Positions 22,549 through 34,500 of a DNA stretch of 64,000 nucleotides are shown in pieces. The number at the start of each line of letters is the position of its first letter. Position 1 is the first letter of the stretch. The position numbers and the translations under genes are program-made. Origin of the DNA: Calamus simplicifolius. Its lineage: Eukaryota; Streptophyta; Magnoliopsida; Arecales; Arecaceae. The DNA lies in the NCBI GenBank assembly GCA_900491605.1, contig UESW01004257.1:643639-707638 (forward strand). The letters run 5' to 3'. The notes under the pieces were generated by a model. That model was not told the origin of the DNA. It saw only the letters and a program-made list of their open reading frames with translations, and ran no database searches.

Positions 22549-23546
22549 TGTTACCGTGGAAATCCATTCTCTGACTCGGGTGCAGCTCAACTCCAGATCT
22601 GGACGTTGATCCCTCGCTCGGGCGGAACCTGCAAGACAGTCCTCACATAGAGAGTGTTTGGGGTAGCCCTCTACGGAAGACCCTCCGATGCCAAGTCAGT
22701 AAAAATTTACAGCAAACAAATGTAAGGAGAAGAGTTCATCAAGATAAGTGGCCTCTCGAGAACTCAGAGCACTGCTCCAGCTTCAATGGAGTTTTTAGTC
22801 ATAGTGTTAGTGAAAGCATACCTGAGAGACTTTAGGATAAGGGTATTTATAGGCGATCACCTGATTCCTTGGGCGTGTCATAGGGGGTGGTCCAAAACTA
22901 TTCAGATTTGAATCGGATTCGAATCAAGTTTATTACGGGGCCGGTAGTATCAGTATCTAGTTAGTTAGGGAATCGATGGCTAGGGAAGCTGGTTGATGCT
23001 TTGAGATTCAGCGATTCTATAGGCCCTAGGCCACTTCTGTAGGCTCTAGCCCCCTTCCGATATTATTTGCATAATTTCCCGCTCGAGACCTTGTTAAGCT
23101 ATCGCGAATTTGAATTCTCCTGTGCTCGATTCTGCAGAGGTGTTTGAATGCCTCGGTTTAGCCAAGGCATAGGGATAGCTCAGTGCAGCAAAAGAATTTG
23201 AATGCTTTGGTCTAGCCGAGGCAAGCGGTTAGTTCGGACTGACCGAAGCGTAAGATCCGGCCGAAGTATATGATTGTTCGGTGCTGTTAGATATATAAGG
23301 ATAGAATGCCTCGGTTCTACCAAAGCACATAAATACCTCAGTCTGAATGGGATCAGAGCATAGCTCGGACCCGCTGAGGCATGAGAATGGTTCGAACCTA
23401 CCGAAGGCGGTTCGACTCTATCGAAGGTGGTTCGGCTCTGCTATTTTTTAGATACGATAGCTGGCTTATCAGATATCGAGGTTGGTCTTAACCTTTTTGC
23501 CGTGTGTACCAATGTTGGCGCAATAACAATTTTACCCCTCATCACA
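22549..23546 (-). repeat. 3' LTR of Tat-like element 1
   Basis: In the minus sense it starts TGTGATGAGGGG at 23546 after the polypurine tract and ends GGTAACA at 22549, giving TGT...ACA ends and 998 bp. It contains a TATA box (22844-22851) and a downstream block ACTGACTTGGCATCGGAGGG that is common in plant Tat-type LTRs. No partner LTR is in the window. Confidence 0.75.
22844..22851 (-). promoter_or_regulatory. TATA box of the Tat-1 LTR
   Basis: TATAAATA on the minus strand, about 300 bp from the 3' end of the LTR, in the sense of the retroelement. Confidence 0.55.
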
Positions 23547-23562
23547 TGCCCCCCACTCCCTA
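23547..23562 (-). other. Polypurine tract of Tat-like element 1
   Basis: On the minus strand TAGGGAGTGGGGGGCA directly precedes the LTR start. This fixes the element's orientation as minus, opposite to the neighbouring ORF. Confidence 0.7.
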
Positions 23563-23793
23563 GTCTGAAGTGTAAATTCGAATATGGAAAGTAGAGTCTA
23601 GGATATCTTCATTCGAAAGGATTCAAAGGGGTGTGCAATGATGGTCCCATAAATGTCGGGCCGCCGCTCCATCATTTCTTCTCATCACACAAGGAGGAAA
23701 ACCCCTCACCTTCTGTTTCTGGCCGTGGACGGAATGGCTCGTGGCAGGCTTAAGATTTGGTGATGCATGAGGAATTTCATCTTGCTGAAAGGG

Positions 23794-23802
23794 TTTAAAT
23801 AG
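23794..23802 (+). promoter_or_regulatory. TATA-like box upstream of the antisense accessory ORF
   Basis: TTTAAATAG lies about 78 bp before the ATG at 23880, between the retroelement's polypurine tract and the ORF and on the ORF's strand. It is a plausible core promoter separate from the LTR. The call rests on motif and spacing only. Confidence 0.4.
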
Positions 23803-23879
23803 GGGCAAGCAGTGGGCTACCTTCTATTGTGCTTCTTTTCTATCTTCTTCCTTTGAAAATCCTTATCTTAGAATTAGAC

Positions 23880-26350
23880 ATGGCCGACGCTTCTTCTTTT
23901 GATCTCGGAGACAAGGGACGCCCCATTGATTCGGCCTCAACTATGACAGCTGCAGATCTGGAAAGGAGCCACCGAGAATACTGCTTGACTAGCGACATTC
24001 AGATGCAAGTTTTCGGTATCGGACAGAGGATGCTTGATCAGTTGGAGTCAGGGGTATTCTTTTATGAAGAAAGCTTCAAGGTGGGGCTTCATTTTCCCCT
24101 TAACTCGCTAGTGAGCGATATAATAAAATATTATGGTATTTGTCCAATGATGATTATGCCGAATAGTTGGTGTTATATCATCGGGTTTATCTTTTGTGTT
24201 CGCTTGCGGGAATCACAGCGATGGCTCCTCTGTTCCGGGCTTGCCATAGCCTTACATGCTCCAAAGATTCTTCTTTTGCACTACATCGGGCGTCGGAAGA
24301 ATTTTAAGAGGTTTTGAAGGTTTTGACTTCCATTAAGGGATGGAAGTCACGATTTTTTATTATCGAATGAAACGATGTGTTCGACTTTGCTCGTCAATGG
24401 GGGCCTCTCCCTTCGGATCCTAACCAGCATGATGCTATCAAAAGCGGAGAAGGGGAGGGCTTCGACGTTCTATAAAGTAGCAAAGTGGTCCCCATCGATG
24501 CCCTTTTGACTGAAGGGGCTCTATATAATGCCGGGCTAAGTCGAATCGACCCTTTAAGTAAGTTCGACATCTCCTCCTTTATGCTTAGATGTCTTCGCGA
24601 AGATGTAATTGATTGTTCTATTGCTTGCAGGGATTAGATATGAGTTTGGGGCTCAGATAAGAGGGGTGCTCGCAATTGATCATGATGGTTCAAGTGGAAG
24701 GAGAGGCGCTAAGTGTTGTCGCACTGTCTCATCGACCCCTGTGGAAGGGAAGAGGGCTAGGTCCGAGCAGAGGCGACCCTCTTCTCCTTCCAGATGGCAA
24801 CTGGCTCTACCGAGCCAGTTGCAAGAAATAATTGAGCCTCAACTTTCAAGCCTACCAACTCCTACCCTAGCACTGGGATTTGAGAGACTAGCATCCGATG
24901 ATGAGGCCGGAGAAGTTGCGGCTCAGGCGGAGCAGGAGCATGACCCATCGCATGAGCTGTCCAATGAGGATTTCCGGGTGATAGGATTCCTTTATCCTGT
25001 GGTCACCGACGTACCCTACCCTGAAGGGGAGGGCTCCATGAGCCAGCAAGGGTTGAGAGAGGCTTTCTTCAAAGACTGGGCAACAGCGCTTGCAGCAAGT
25101 ATCATCCCACCTTCAGTAGAGACTCCCCCTTGCAGGATCGAAGAGGAGGAAGGGGGAGAAAGAGGTCCATCGGGCATAGCAAAGACTCCCTGGACGAGGA
25201 TGGAAGAGCTGGGGCCTCTTCGCAGGATCGAGGAGGAAGAAAGGGAAAGAAGAGACCCTCTAGGCGAAACAGAGGCTCCCCGGACGAGGACGAAAGAGCC
25301 AGGGCCCTCGAGGGTATCGGTAAGTGATGAAGAAGAAATAAGTAGGCTTGGCTATCTTCTTGACCCTTTGGCTTGGAGCAACCTTTTCGGTGTTCTTTGC
25401 GAGGGGGGAAATGTCGCCTACCCTGTAGGGGGAGAGAGCAGCCATCGGAAGATTTTTGTTTCCATCGAGGGATTTGAATTGCCTTTTGACTTGGTAGGCT
25501 GTGTGTTGGTCCTTGATTCATACATTCTAAAGGACATGAACACTTCCTGCGTTCGGATAAGTTCTCTTCCCTTTTACTTCATCTCAAGTGCTCCGTGTGT
25601 TTTACCGAACCCGACTATTTGGTTCGTCTACAGGCGATCCTTCTTCAGCGAGAACTTTTTAGGTGTTTATCTACAGCCCAGGAATGCAATAGGTGGATCT
25701 CGCACGAGGTTGAGGTACTTCGTGCTAAGGCAAGCTCGGTCAGTCAACATTCAGAGAAGTTGGCTAAAGTGCGGGCCGAGCTTAATGAGGCCAAACGGTC
25801 GAGTGAGGATAACCGATCCGAGGCATTATGGCTGCGGGTGGATGTGGCCGAGCTCGAGGAGGCTCGGAAGATGGCTAACGAAGCCCAATCGGAACTATCA
25901 AAATTCCGAGGAGAAGCTCAGAGGGAAGTTGACCTCCTTAATAATAGGGCCGCTAAAGAAAGATCTCATCTCGAAGCTCGGCTCGAGTCATGTTGAAGCA
26001 GGTCTTTGACCTTACGGCCAAGCTGCGTCAGGTGCGATCCAATGGGTCCAGGGACAGGATGGACCTTGAACATGCCTAGAAGGACATGGGCAGATGCATA
26101 AAAGAGAGGGAGAAGGCTCGGAAGAGAGCTAAGAAGGCAGAAGCCAAGGCTGCTTGTCGCACCAGAGAGGTATATTCTTTTGTTGTTTTTGCACTATGGC
26201 CCATCTCTTTCTCGTAGCCAAAATTAATCTGGTCATTTGATTTGTTTGTCATTTTCATTTTCATCCCAGCTGGATAAAGTCAGAGCCGAGGCGACTAACC
26301 AAATAATGGATTTAAATAAAGATTTAACCTCGAGCCAAGAGAAGTACTCT
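23880..26350 (+). pseudogene. Antisense accessory ORF of Tat-1 (putative gypsy-type transposon protein)
   Basis: The ATG at 23880 gives MADASSFDLGDKG. The first exon contains SGVFFYEESFKVGLHFPL and PNSWCYIIGFIFC, resembling the Pfam 'putative gypsy type transposon' (Transposase_28-like) domain. GT-AG introns are seen at 24558-24630 and 26170-26269; a third is likely, ending CTACAG near 25654. The second joins ...ACRTRE to LDKVRAEATN in frame. The middle is Ser/Glu-rich, and the last exons are a long Glu/Lys/Ala/Arg coiled coil (25655-26345). Several frameshifts and stops occur, and the C-terminus is lost at the Harbinger junction near 26350. It is antisense to the host retroelement. Function unknown. 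Confidence 0.72.
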
Positions 26351-28395
26351 GATGGTCACAACACTACCTCAAAACTCTCATGTCCACTACCGATCCTTCC
26401 CATCCAATGCACACAAACATAAACATATAGTCGAAAGATACAACAGCCATTACATTCTGAGATATAGTATTCTTTCGATTGTGAAAACGAGTTTGATCCT
26501 CCTTCGGTAGAATTGTTAGTAATAGTGCCCTAGGCCTATTGTATGGACATGGTATTTTGAATATTTATGAACATTTACTATTATCATAATTTATATATTT
26601 ATTATATAATAATGTCCTTGAATAATATTATGAATTATTCTAAATGTCCTTAATCGGTTATTGTTGTGGGAATAACAATAAATTAAGATTAGTATGAAAT
26701 TTGATTGATATTCATGGGATGAATATGTGTATGAGATACAAATCAAATTTATATGTATTTGTTGAGAACAAATATTGGACAAGACCCGCCTTGAGATTAA
26801 TACATGGATCAAAGTCATAACTTAATCTCTAGTAGTTGTGTCATTAAATCCTTAGACCTGAGATTGCCATAGTTCTCAACATGAGGAATATTATGTTTTG
26901 ACATAATCAAACGTTGTCTTTAACCGGATGATTATAAAGATTATGATTGAACATAATAAGAATCATGTAGTGAGATGTGAGTAATTAAGATGGAATTTGT
27001 CCCTCTTATTATAAGAGAGATATCTCTGGGCCCCTCGATGATTGAGATTAAGAAATGCATGGCCATGCTCAAATGAATTGATGGAGATCAATATCATTTG
27101 TTTAGTCAGTCTAATTGGGTTTCGAAAAATTAAAGATAGAGAGATATAAGGTTGACTTTATCCATGCCTTATATTCTATCAAGATATCATGTGACAAAAG
27201 GATTATGTTAATAGCCATTTTAAGGTTGTCTCAGAATATGAGCTTTTTATTTAACTTGGGTAGTCATAATGTCTTGCTAAAGGCCGCTTATGACTTGTAG
27301 GTTCAAAATATGATTTAGGCCTACTGCCAACGTTAATTGAACCTATACGGTCGCACACTAAGAACGGACAATAATGGTTACGATTTGTTACTCTCTAAAT
27401 AATTTAAAATGATGAGATTATTTTAAATTACAAATAATAATTAGTTGTCATTTAGATTCGAGTTTAATTTTGAGAAAATTTAAATTCGTAATTTAAATTG
27501 TGACAAGTAATTAAATTGTTACATTTTCTTATTGGATAAGGAAATAATCCATAAAGTTTTTTTTTTGGTTAAAAATATATATTCCTTATTTTGTAAGGAA
27601 AGGATTTAAATTGTTATTATTTAAAAGGAGTTTTAAATAAATATCAATTAAAATCTTAGTTAACCAAAATTCCTAGCAGACTTGTGTATATGTTCGATAT
27701 ATACGTTTTAGAGTCTGTGGGGCATTTGAAAGGTAACGTCGATTGGGGCATTTGAAAGGTCACGTCGATTGGGGCTTTTGAAGCGTCATATCTCTTGCCT
27801 TAAAGATGGAAAAACAGAGAGTTGAACATATGGGTTCATTTTGTGAAAAATGGAATGATTGAACTAGCATTCAAAACCATTTTGGTGTTCGTTCGTGTGT
27901 GGATACTTGTAGAGGGTGATCGTCTTTCTGAAAGGCAGCACCTTTGAGGATCCGAGAAAACCCAACATAAGAACAGAAGGATTACATACTGATTAAAAAG
28001 GTAATAACAAAAGGTAATAATAAAAGGTAATATTTTTGTTTATCCTTCTTTCGGTTTTTATGAAAGGCATGTGATTCTTGGTGGGTTATAAATTTATTTT
28101 GTTTCCGCTGCAATTTTATTCCAATGAGATTGGGATTTTTCATTACGTAACCCAACAAGAATGACCTCTATATGCGTGCCATCTATGGCACCAATCGCAT
28201 CCTATAGTCAATAAAATGTTTCAGCAAAGCATACAAAATGTAATTGATGGTACATGTCATGGTAAATGTTCAACCATTACCTTAAAGAATGGATAGAAAC
28301 ATCGATTATCTCTTATCTTCGGATGAACCGATGAATCAGTTGATGGGAGTTGAATGAACTTATCCTGCAAACGCAATACAGTTGAATGAACAGAA
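26346..28395 (-). pseudogene. PIF/Harbinger transposase fragment, split by a solo LTR
   Basis: Minus strand. Exon 1 (28395-28281) reads HPKIRDNRCFYPFFK. A 79-bp GT-AG intron follows (28280-28202), in phase 0. Exon 2 starts AIGAIDGTHIEVI, with the catalytic Asp of the DDE nuclease. The solo LTR interrupts it at codon ILP. Past the LTR the frame continues HNRKNTISQNVMAVVSFDYM and FVCIGWEGSVVDMRVL to a stop at 26364. Removing the LTR and one AGAAT copy leaves an open frame. The N-terminus and the last catalytic residue are missing, so it was already a fragment. Confidence 0.88.
26515..28157 (+). repeat. Solo LTR with perfect target duplication
   Basis: A 1643-bp LTR with ends TGTTAG...CCCAACA is flanked by AGAAT on both sides (26510-26514 and 28158-28162). 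No primer site, polypurine tract or internal sequence is present, so this is the product of LTR-LTR recombination. A TTTCCGCTGC block near the 3' end suggests plus orientation and a Ty1/copia origin. The short ORFs inside have no domain. Confidence 0.92.
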
Positions 28396-29052
28396 GGATG
28401 AACCGATGAATAAGGATTTATCAATTACTGTTTATGGTGGTACGGATGTGAGCCTTAAATTTATTGATGAGATCAATAAAATCAAATTTTAGGATGAAAC
28501 TTTATTGTATCTCCAAATTTTAGGAACACAGTACTACCTAATCAGAGCGCCTTGTAAATTTAATTGGTTTTAAAAACACACCTATTTTCTTTAATGCAAT
28601 ATGTATATGCTATATGATAACATGATATATTTTGCATGGTGTGTTGCTTTGCTTTGTATGGTGCATGGTATGGCCTTGTGACCAATGTGATTGGTAGGTT
28701 TTTATTATTCTTTTACAAGGGTTGTAATTATCATATATATGGCCTGCGTGCTATTTTGTTTCATTATAATTTTTCTTTTACTTTTAGTAGTATTTGTTTA
28801 TTTATTGTAATAAAGCAAGAAGACAAAGCAACCATTTAAAATCCTGCAATCCAACCATGGTGATAGAGGAGCTAGGTGTCTATGCACATGATGATGGTCA
28901 AGTAGACATTATGGTGTTACTCATTATTACCTAGGATTGACCATTGATCTTCATATTGGCTTATGAAGATCAATCTTGATAAGGTCATACTATGACATGT
29001 TTATTATATACATGTATGAGATGCTATGTATGATGTTTCATAAGTATGTGAT
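28396..29052 (+). other. Stretch without a gene, including part of the copia-2 5' region
   Basis: The left part is sequence upstream of the Harbinger exon, with a local duplication (GATGAACCGATGAAT twice, 28322-28411). From roughly 28830 the sequence looks like the LTR/leader that continues after CACTA-C at 42967. No LTR start or primer site could be set. Confidence 0.4.
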
Positions 29053-29067
29053 CACTACAAGAAAAAA
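29053..29067 (+). repeat. CACTA-C left terminal repeat
   Basis: CACTACAAGAAAAAA, preceded by the target duplication GAT. Confidence 0.92.
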
Positions 29068-29790
29068 AAATTGCGACGCCCCAAATGCGTCGCTAAACAT
29101 GCTATTGCGACGCATTAGCGGACGCAATGACTGCATCGCTGAGAATATCATCGCAATGACTGCGTCGCTGAGAATATCGTCGCAACCATAATTTATCGCA
29201 ATTGCGTCGCAAAACAGCGACTCTCTGCGACGCAGAGATGCGTCGCAATATTGCGACGCACCAAAATGTGTTGCTAAATTTAAAACTAAATTTTAATATT
29301 TTAAATATTAATATTAAATATTGTGACGCATTCAATTGCATCGCAATATTGCGACGCATTCAATTGCATCGTAATATTTAATAATAATATTTTAAATATA
29401 ATAGCAACGTAATATTAGTTGCTAATGCGTCGCTAATAAAATTTTTTTAAATATTGCGATGCCAGGTCACTGCGTCGCAATATTTATTAATAATATTTTA
29501 GATATATTAGCGATGCAATTTTAGTCGCTAATGCGTCACTAATTAAATTTTTTAAAAAATATTGCGACGCCAGATCGTTGCATCGTAATATTTAATAGTA
29601 ATATTATAAAAATATTAGCGATGCAATTTGAGTCGCTAATGCGTCGCTAATTAAATTTTTTTAAAATATTGCGACACCAGCTCATTGTGTCATAATATTT
29701 AATAATAATATTTTAAAAATATTAGCGATGCAATTACAGTCGCTAATGCGTCGCTAAATAAATATTTTTTTTAAAAAATAAAAATTTAAA
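29068..29790. repeat. CACTA-C left subterminal repeats
   Basis: There are dozens of GCGACGCA / TGCGTCGC words, many paired as palindromes around TTGCGACGCAA or TAGCGACGCA. From 29430 they are arranged in about four units of roughly 110 bp (ATATTGCGAYGCCAG ... GTCGCTAATGCGTCGCTAA). In CACTA elements such subterminal words bind TnpA-like protein. Confidence 0.85.
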
Positions 29791-29949
29791 AATTTAAACG
29801 ATTAATACAATTTCGTTACATTTAAATATTGATCAAAACATTCTTCACTCATATTGATCCAAACAATAATCATTCAATTTACAAAAATAAATAATATATT
29901 AAAATTTTGAAGTTTTCATGTACAACATATAAAAAGAAAAAAAAATACA

Positions 29950-31435
29950 TCAAGAATCTGAGCGATCACGTGGAGGCTGGAGACTCTGCGACAAGCGGCT
30001 AACCATATCCCGCAAATGATGCATCTCATCTCGCATGTCTGCAATCTCCTGATCCCGGCATCGCATACGATCCTCGAAATCCTGCTCGACCTCCTGCCGA
30101 ACCTCCTCTGCAATAGATCTCCGAAGGTCGTCTAAACGCTCGGGGGAATATCACCAGAAACTCGCGAGATGGAGGCCTGATGGGGAAAATATGTAGAAGC
30201 TCTAGTGCCCAGATCATAGACCCTGCGGTCTCGCGGCTGGGCACCAACAGCCTCCAAAAACACACGCCGACTCTCCTCTGCTGAGAGTTCGACGGGCATC
30301 TCCCCATCAGTAGAGTCGACCTGCAATGCCTGGGAGCGAAGCTCCTCGACTCGTGTCTTTAAATTATGAAATCAATAATAAATGAGTTAATAAATTTCTC
30401 AAAATAAAATTTTAGAAATTAAAAGATACTACATAAATCTAATTTCTTACCGCAACCTTCCGTGATCGCGTGTCGACTCAGGAACCGTCCCTCTTGGTGT
30501 GTGTCGCCCTGAATAGACGAAACTCACCAGGATCTCCGCCCTCCTGCTCAGACTATAATAATAAAAAAATTGATATTAATACAAATATTTGTAAATAACT
30601 AAAATAGTAATTAAAATATTTATGTTTTCTTACCATACGCCGTCTATGCTCCTGAATCGAAATGGAGCCCGAAGTATGGCGGGAGAGACCCGTGCCAGGA
30701 CTGCCCTTCTCAGATCGGCGGTTCGTGCTGGCTGATGCGGACCTCCTGCGCCAGCCATCGGACTGCCAGGCCTGCTGCCACTCGTGCCAAATACCCTCTG
30801 GCATGTGCGTAGGACGCTGACCCGATGACCTCCAACGATGAAGCATGTTGGAGTATCGGCGTCCCGTCAGAGCCTCCCATGCTGCCCTAATGGCATCATG
30901 GCTGGCAGGATCCCACGTAAACTTTTTCTACATTAAAATAAACAGTTAGTTTCTGAATTTATTAAGATTAAGAAATTTTATATCAGTGATAAATTGTATT
31001 TAATAAGTTTACCTGAAACTCAGAAAAATAAAACTCCCTCGTGGCTGGAGATACGTGGCGCCAATCGTAGCCACTGGAATCTGCACGCCTCTAAAATACG
31101 GCGCTGATGTGGCTGGATACATGATGCTGCTCAATAAATCTGTTAAAAAAATACATATTTATAAGTAATTAACTTAAAAACATAAACCTATATTTTTAAT
31201 TAGTATATACTTACAGCCCCTGAGCATCAAGTCGAAGTACGGTACGGCCGATGGTGGAAGAACTCTCGGAGGTATGTGCCGATCGGCTGGATGGTAATAC
31301 TGCTGGAGAGATCGAAGGCTGTGCGACTGCTGGAGATCCGAACTCTCCATCTCCGACGCTCATGTGATCTGATGCAGCAGGGCTACGTCCCTGCTCACTC
31401 CGTCTGTCGTCGGTAGATCTACCTCTGCCCGTCAT
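29950..31435 (-). pseudogene. CACTA-C tnpA-like gene (Transposase_24-like)
   Basis: There are five exons on the minus strand with GT-AG introns. Exon 1 is 31435-31211 (MTGRGRSTDD...GRTVLRLDAQG). Exon 2 is about 31145-31012 (DWRHVSPATREFYFSEFQ, with one TAG). Exon 3 is about 30929-30634 (KKFTWDPASHDAIRAAWEAL, TGLSRHTSGSISIQEHRRRM, the family signature). Exon 4 is about 30552-30452 (EFRLFRATHTKRDGS, then TGA where Trp is expected). Exon 5 is about 30359-29950 (VFLEAVGAQPRDRRVYDLG), ending in a coiled coil and stop TGA. A one-base loss in a C run near 30152 shifts the frame before the coiled coil. TnpA-type proteins bind the subterminal repeats. Two stops and a frameshift make it inactive. Confidence 0.82.
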
Positions 31436-31538
31436 ACTGAAAATACTAAAGATTCATACAATTAAATTACGATTAATGATTGACTATGTAAAAATTTAAC
31501 ACTTATAAAAAAAGTTAAATTTTAAAAAACCTCTATGT

Positions 31539-34500
31539 TTAATCGGTGTCATTTGTTTCGTGAAATGTTGGTTCAACATCCGATGCCGTATCGGACTGCG
31601 ATTCAGTTTCATTATCATCGGAAGGAAACCGAACATTTGCATCCACAATTTCTTGGACATCACCATTTGGATCTTTAAGTGATGTTTCAGGAGCCCTTGT
31701 GTCGTCCTCAATTGCATGCATTTCCATCTCATCCTCTTGAAATATAGGGCACTCGGCTGATTGACTTGATGAACTCTCCTCTAATACGATTGTTGAACGT
31801 GGGACGATTTTAGAAACGGCCCACCAATCTCGCTTGTCGTTGCGCAAACTTGGATATCCGCAGTAAAAGACTTGCTGAGCTTGGGATGCAAGGATGAATG
31901 GGTCATATTTCTGCAATCTTCGTCGATGGTTCACTTCAACCAAATTGTAGTCGTTATGAACCCTTTTGCCCACAGGAACTATCGGATCGAACCAATCACA
32001 ACGAAACAATACGGTTCGTTTCATAGGCCAACCGAGATATTCAACTTCAACCACCTCTACTAACTTTTCATAATAATCCTGCATATTTGCTCCAACACTT
32101 TCTCCTTTAACACACACGCCCCAGTTCTGCGTGCCTCTTGAAGCTGCTAATCGTTCAATCTGAAATTTGTACCCATTTACAAAATAGCCAGTAGAGGTTG
32201 TTACGGTCTTCAATGGCCATTGCGATAGACATTTAATGAAAATATTGTCGGTTGTGGACCATGGACCGTTTACCTATAAATTAATAAGCTATTCACATCC
32301 AATTCAAAAAATAAAAGCCATTATTGAAATTGATTGAGTGATACTACTCACAAAATCATAAAACCAGTAAGCAAACTCCATTTCTAATTTCTTCCCAATT
32401 GCAACTTGACTGATGTCGGGATTCATCTGTCGTTGTCTATCACAAAACATCCTTATGGGATGAAAAGGATGAAAACTGATGTTAGCAATTAAATATTATG
32501 GTATATTGTAATTTAAATTAAAATTTTCAATTAAGCATTGAAGTATACACTTACTCAATATATGGATCGACTTCTCTACCATTCATTAGGATGTAATAAT
32601 GTGCTCCATTATACTCCATATCGCTAAGATTTCTTGACTTCTGCCCACCAAATGAACGGCTGATACCTTTAAAAATTGATATTCTACCGTCATTAGGTTT
32701 TCCTTCGTCCACACATACATCATCATTATGACCAAGATTTTGGCTCCTTGTGTGGACGTGACCCTCAAAGTAATGTGAGGCAAAAGCTGAAACTTCTTCA
32801 ACCAAGTGTGCATTGCATATAGAACCTTCAACCCTTGCCTTATTACGCACATTATTTTTTAACTTCTTAAGATACCTATATGTAAAGTTGAAATAAAAAA
32901 TTAACCAATTTTCTTGCAATGAAATAATATTTGAAATGTCAACATATCATAATGATGTATATATTTACCTCTCGAAACGATACATCCAGCGATACTGCAC
33001 GGGACCAGCTATGCTCGCTTCGTATGGCAAGTGAACCGGTAAATGCTCCATTGAGTCAAAAAAACTGGGAGGAAATATTCGCTCAAGCTTGCATAAAATA
33101 ATTGGAATTTCCTCCTCAAGCCTTGCCATGGATGCAGAAGTAATGACTGCGGCAGATAACTCCTTGAAGAACAAGCTGAGCTCCGTAATTGCCTTCCAGA
33201 CATGTTGCGGAAGCAACTCAAGAAAAGCTACAGGTAATAACCGTTGCATGAAAACATGGCAATCGTGACTCTTCATGCCGAACAACTTGAGATTATGCAT
33301 GTCCACACACCTACCGATATTTGAGGCATAACCATCTGGAAATTTTAACCCTCTAAGCCAGTTACATAAAACTTCTCGTGAATTTCTGTCAAGAGTGTAA
33401 CAGGCTTTAGGATAGGTCCCGTCGGCACTCCTTCTCAAATCACCTCTTCTGTAGTACTGATTAAGTTCTTCTCTTGACTTTGCAGTATCTTTTATTTTTC
33501 CCGGGATGTTTAGCACCGTGTTAAATATGTTATCAAAGAAATTTTTCTCGATATGCATAACATCCAAGTTGTGCCGAATGAGATTTGTGCTCCAATAAGG
33601 CAAATCCCAAAATATACTTCGCTTCTTCCAGTTATGTTCTTTACATATACGACCATTTATTCTATCTGCATCCGGTTCCCATGCATACATCAACCCCAAA
33701 TGCTCTATAGTATCAAATATATCCGTACCGGACCTAATCGGTTCGGCAAATTTTGTGACTGCTTTGTTCTTCCGGAAGGCGATCAAGTTACACCTGTAAG
33801 GATGATTTGGGGGCAAGAACTTCCTATGGTTATCAAACCATGAATGCTTACCACTCTTCTGCAATGTAAATGCATCCGAATCATACATGCAATGAGGGCA
33901 TGCCAGACGTCCAGCAGTGCTCCAACCAGACAACATTGCATATGCCGGGAAATCACTTATTGTCCACATCAAAGCAGCTCTCATGATGAAATTTTGTTTC
34001 ATAGAAATGTCGTGTAGGCTACGACTCCTGTTTCCCACAACATTTTCAATTCGGCCACCAACGGTTGCAGAAAGACATCAATCTTTTCCTTTGGATTTGA
34101 TGGTCCTGGAACCAAAACGGTTAAAAACATTGCAGTATCTTTCATGCACTTCCATGGAGGAAGGTTATATACAGTCAGTATCACAGGCCATATGAATACT
34201 GTTGCCCCGCTTGACCAAATGGTTGGAAGCCATCGGTACAAAGACCTAATCTCACATTCCTTATATCTTCAGCGAAATCAGGATGATTTTCATTGAAATG
34301 CTTCCAAGCCTTTGAATCTGATGGATGCCGTATTTCATCCTCTTTAGATTCATGTTCGGCATGCCATCTCATATCAGCAGCTGTTGCCTCAGATCTGTAT
34401 AATCTCTATAGGCGTGGGGTAAGAGGAAAGTAATGCATCCTCTGTAAGGCACACTTTTCCTCCTGCTTGTACTGGCTCCTCCTTCGTTGTTTTTGTACCT

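Larger units (their letters stand above)
22549..26350 (-). mobile_element. Tat-like Ty3/gypsy element 1, 3' part (minus strand)
   Basis: The minus-strand 3' LTR (22549-23546) and its polypurine tract are followed, toward the element interior, by an accessory ORF in the opposite sense (plus strand). The rest of the element is missing; sequence of a PIF/Harbinger transposase begins near 26350. The layout (pol, antisense ORF, LTR) matches Tat element 2 at the right end of the window, and such extra ORFs are known in the Tat lineage. Confidence 0.75.

Noticed and set aside
26591..27300. Short ORFs inside the solo LTR
   Set aside because: AT-rich LTR sequence without any coding signature.
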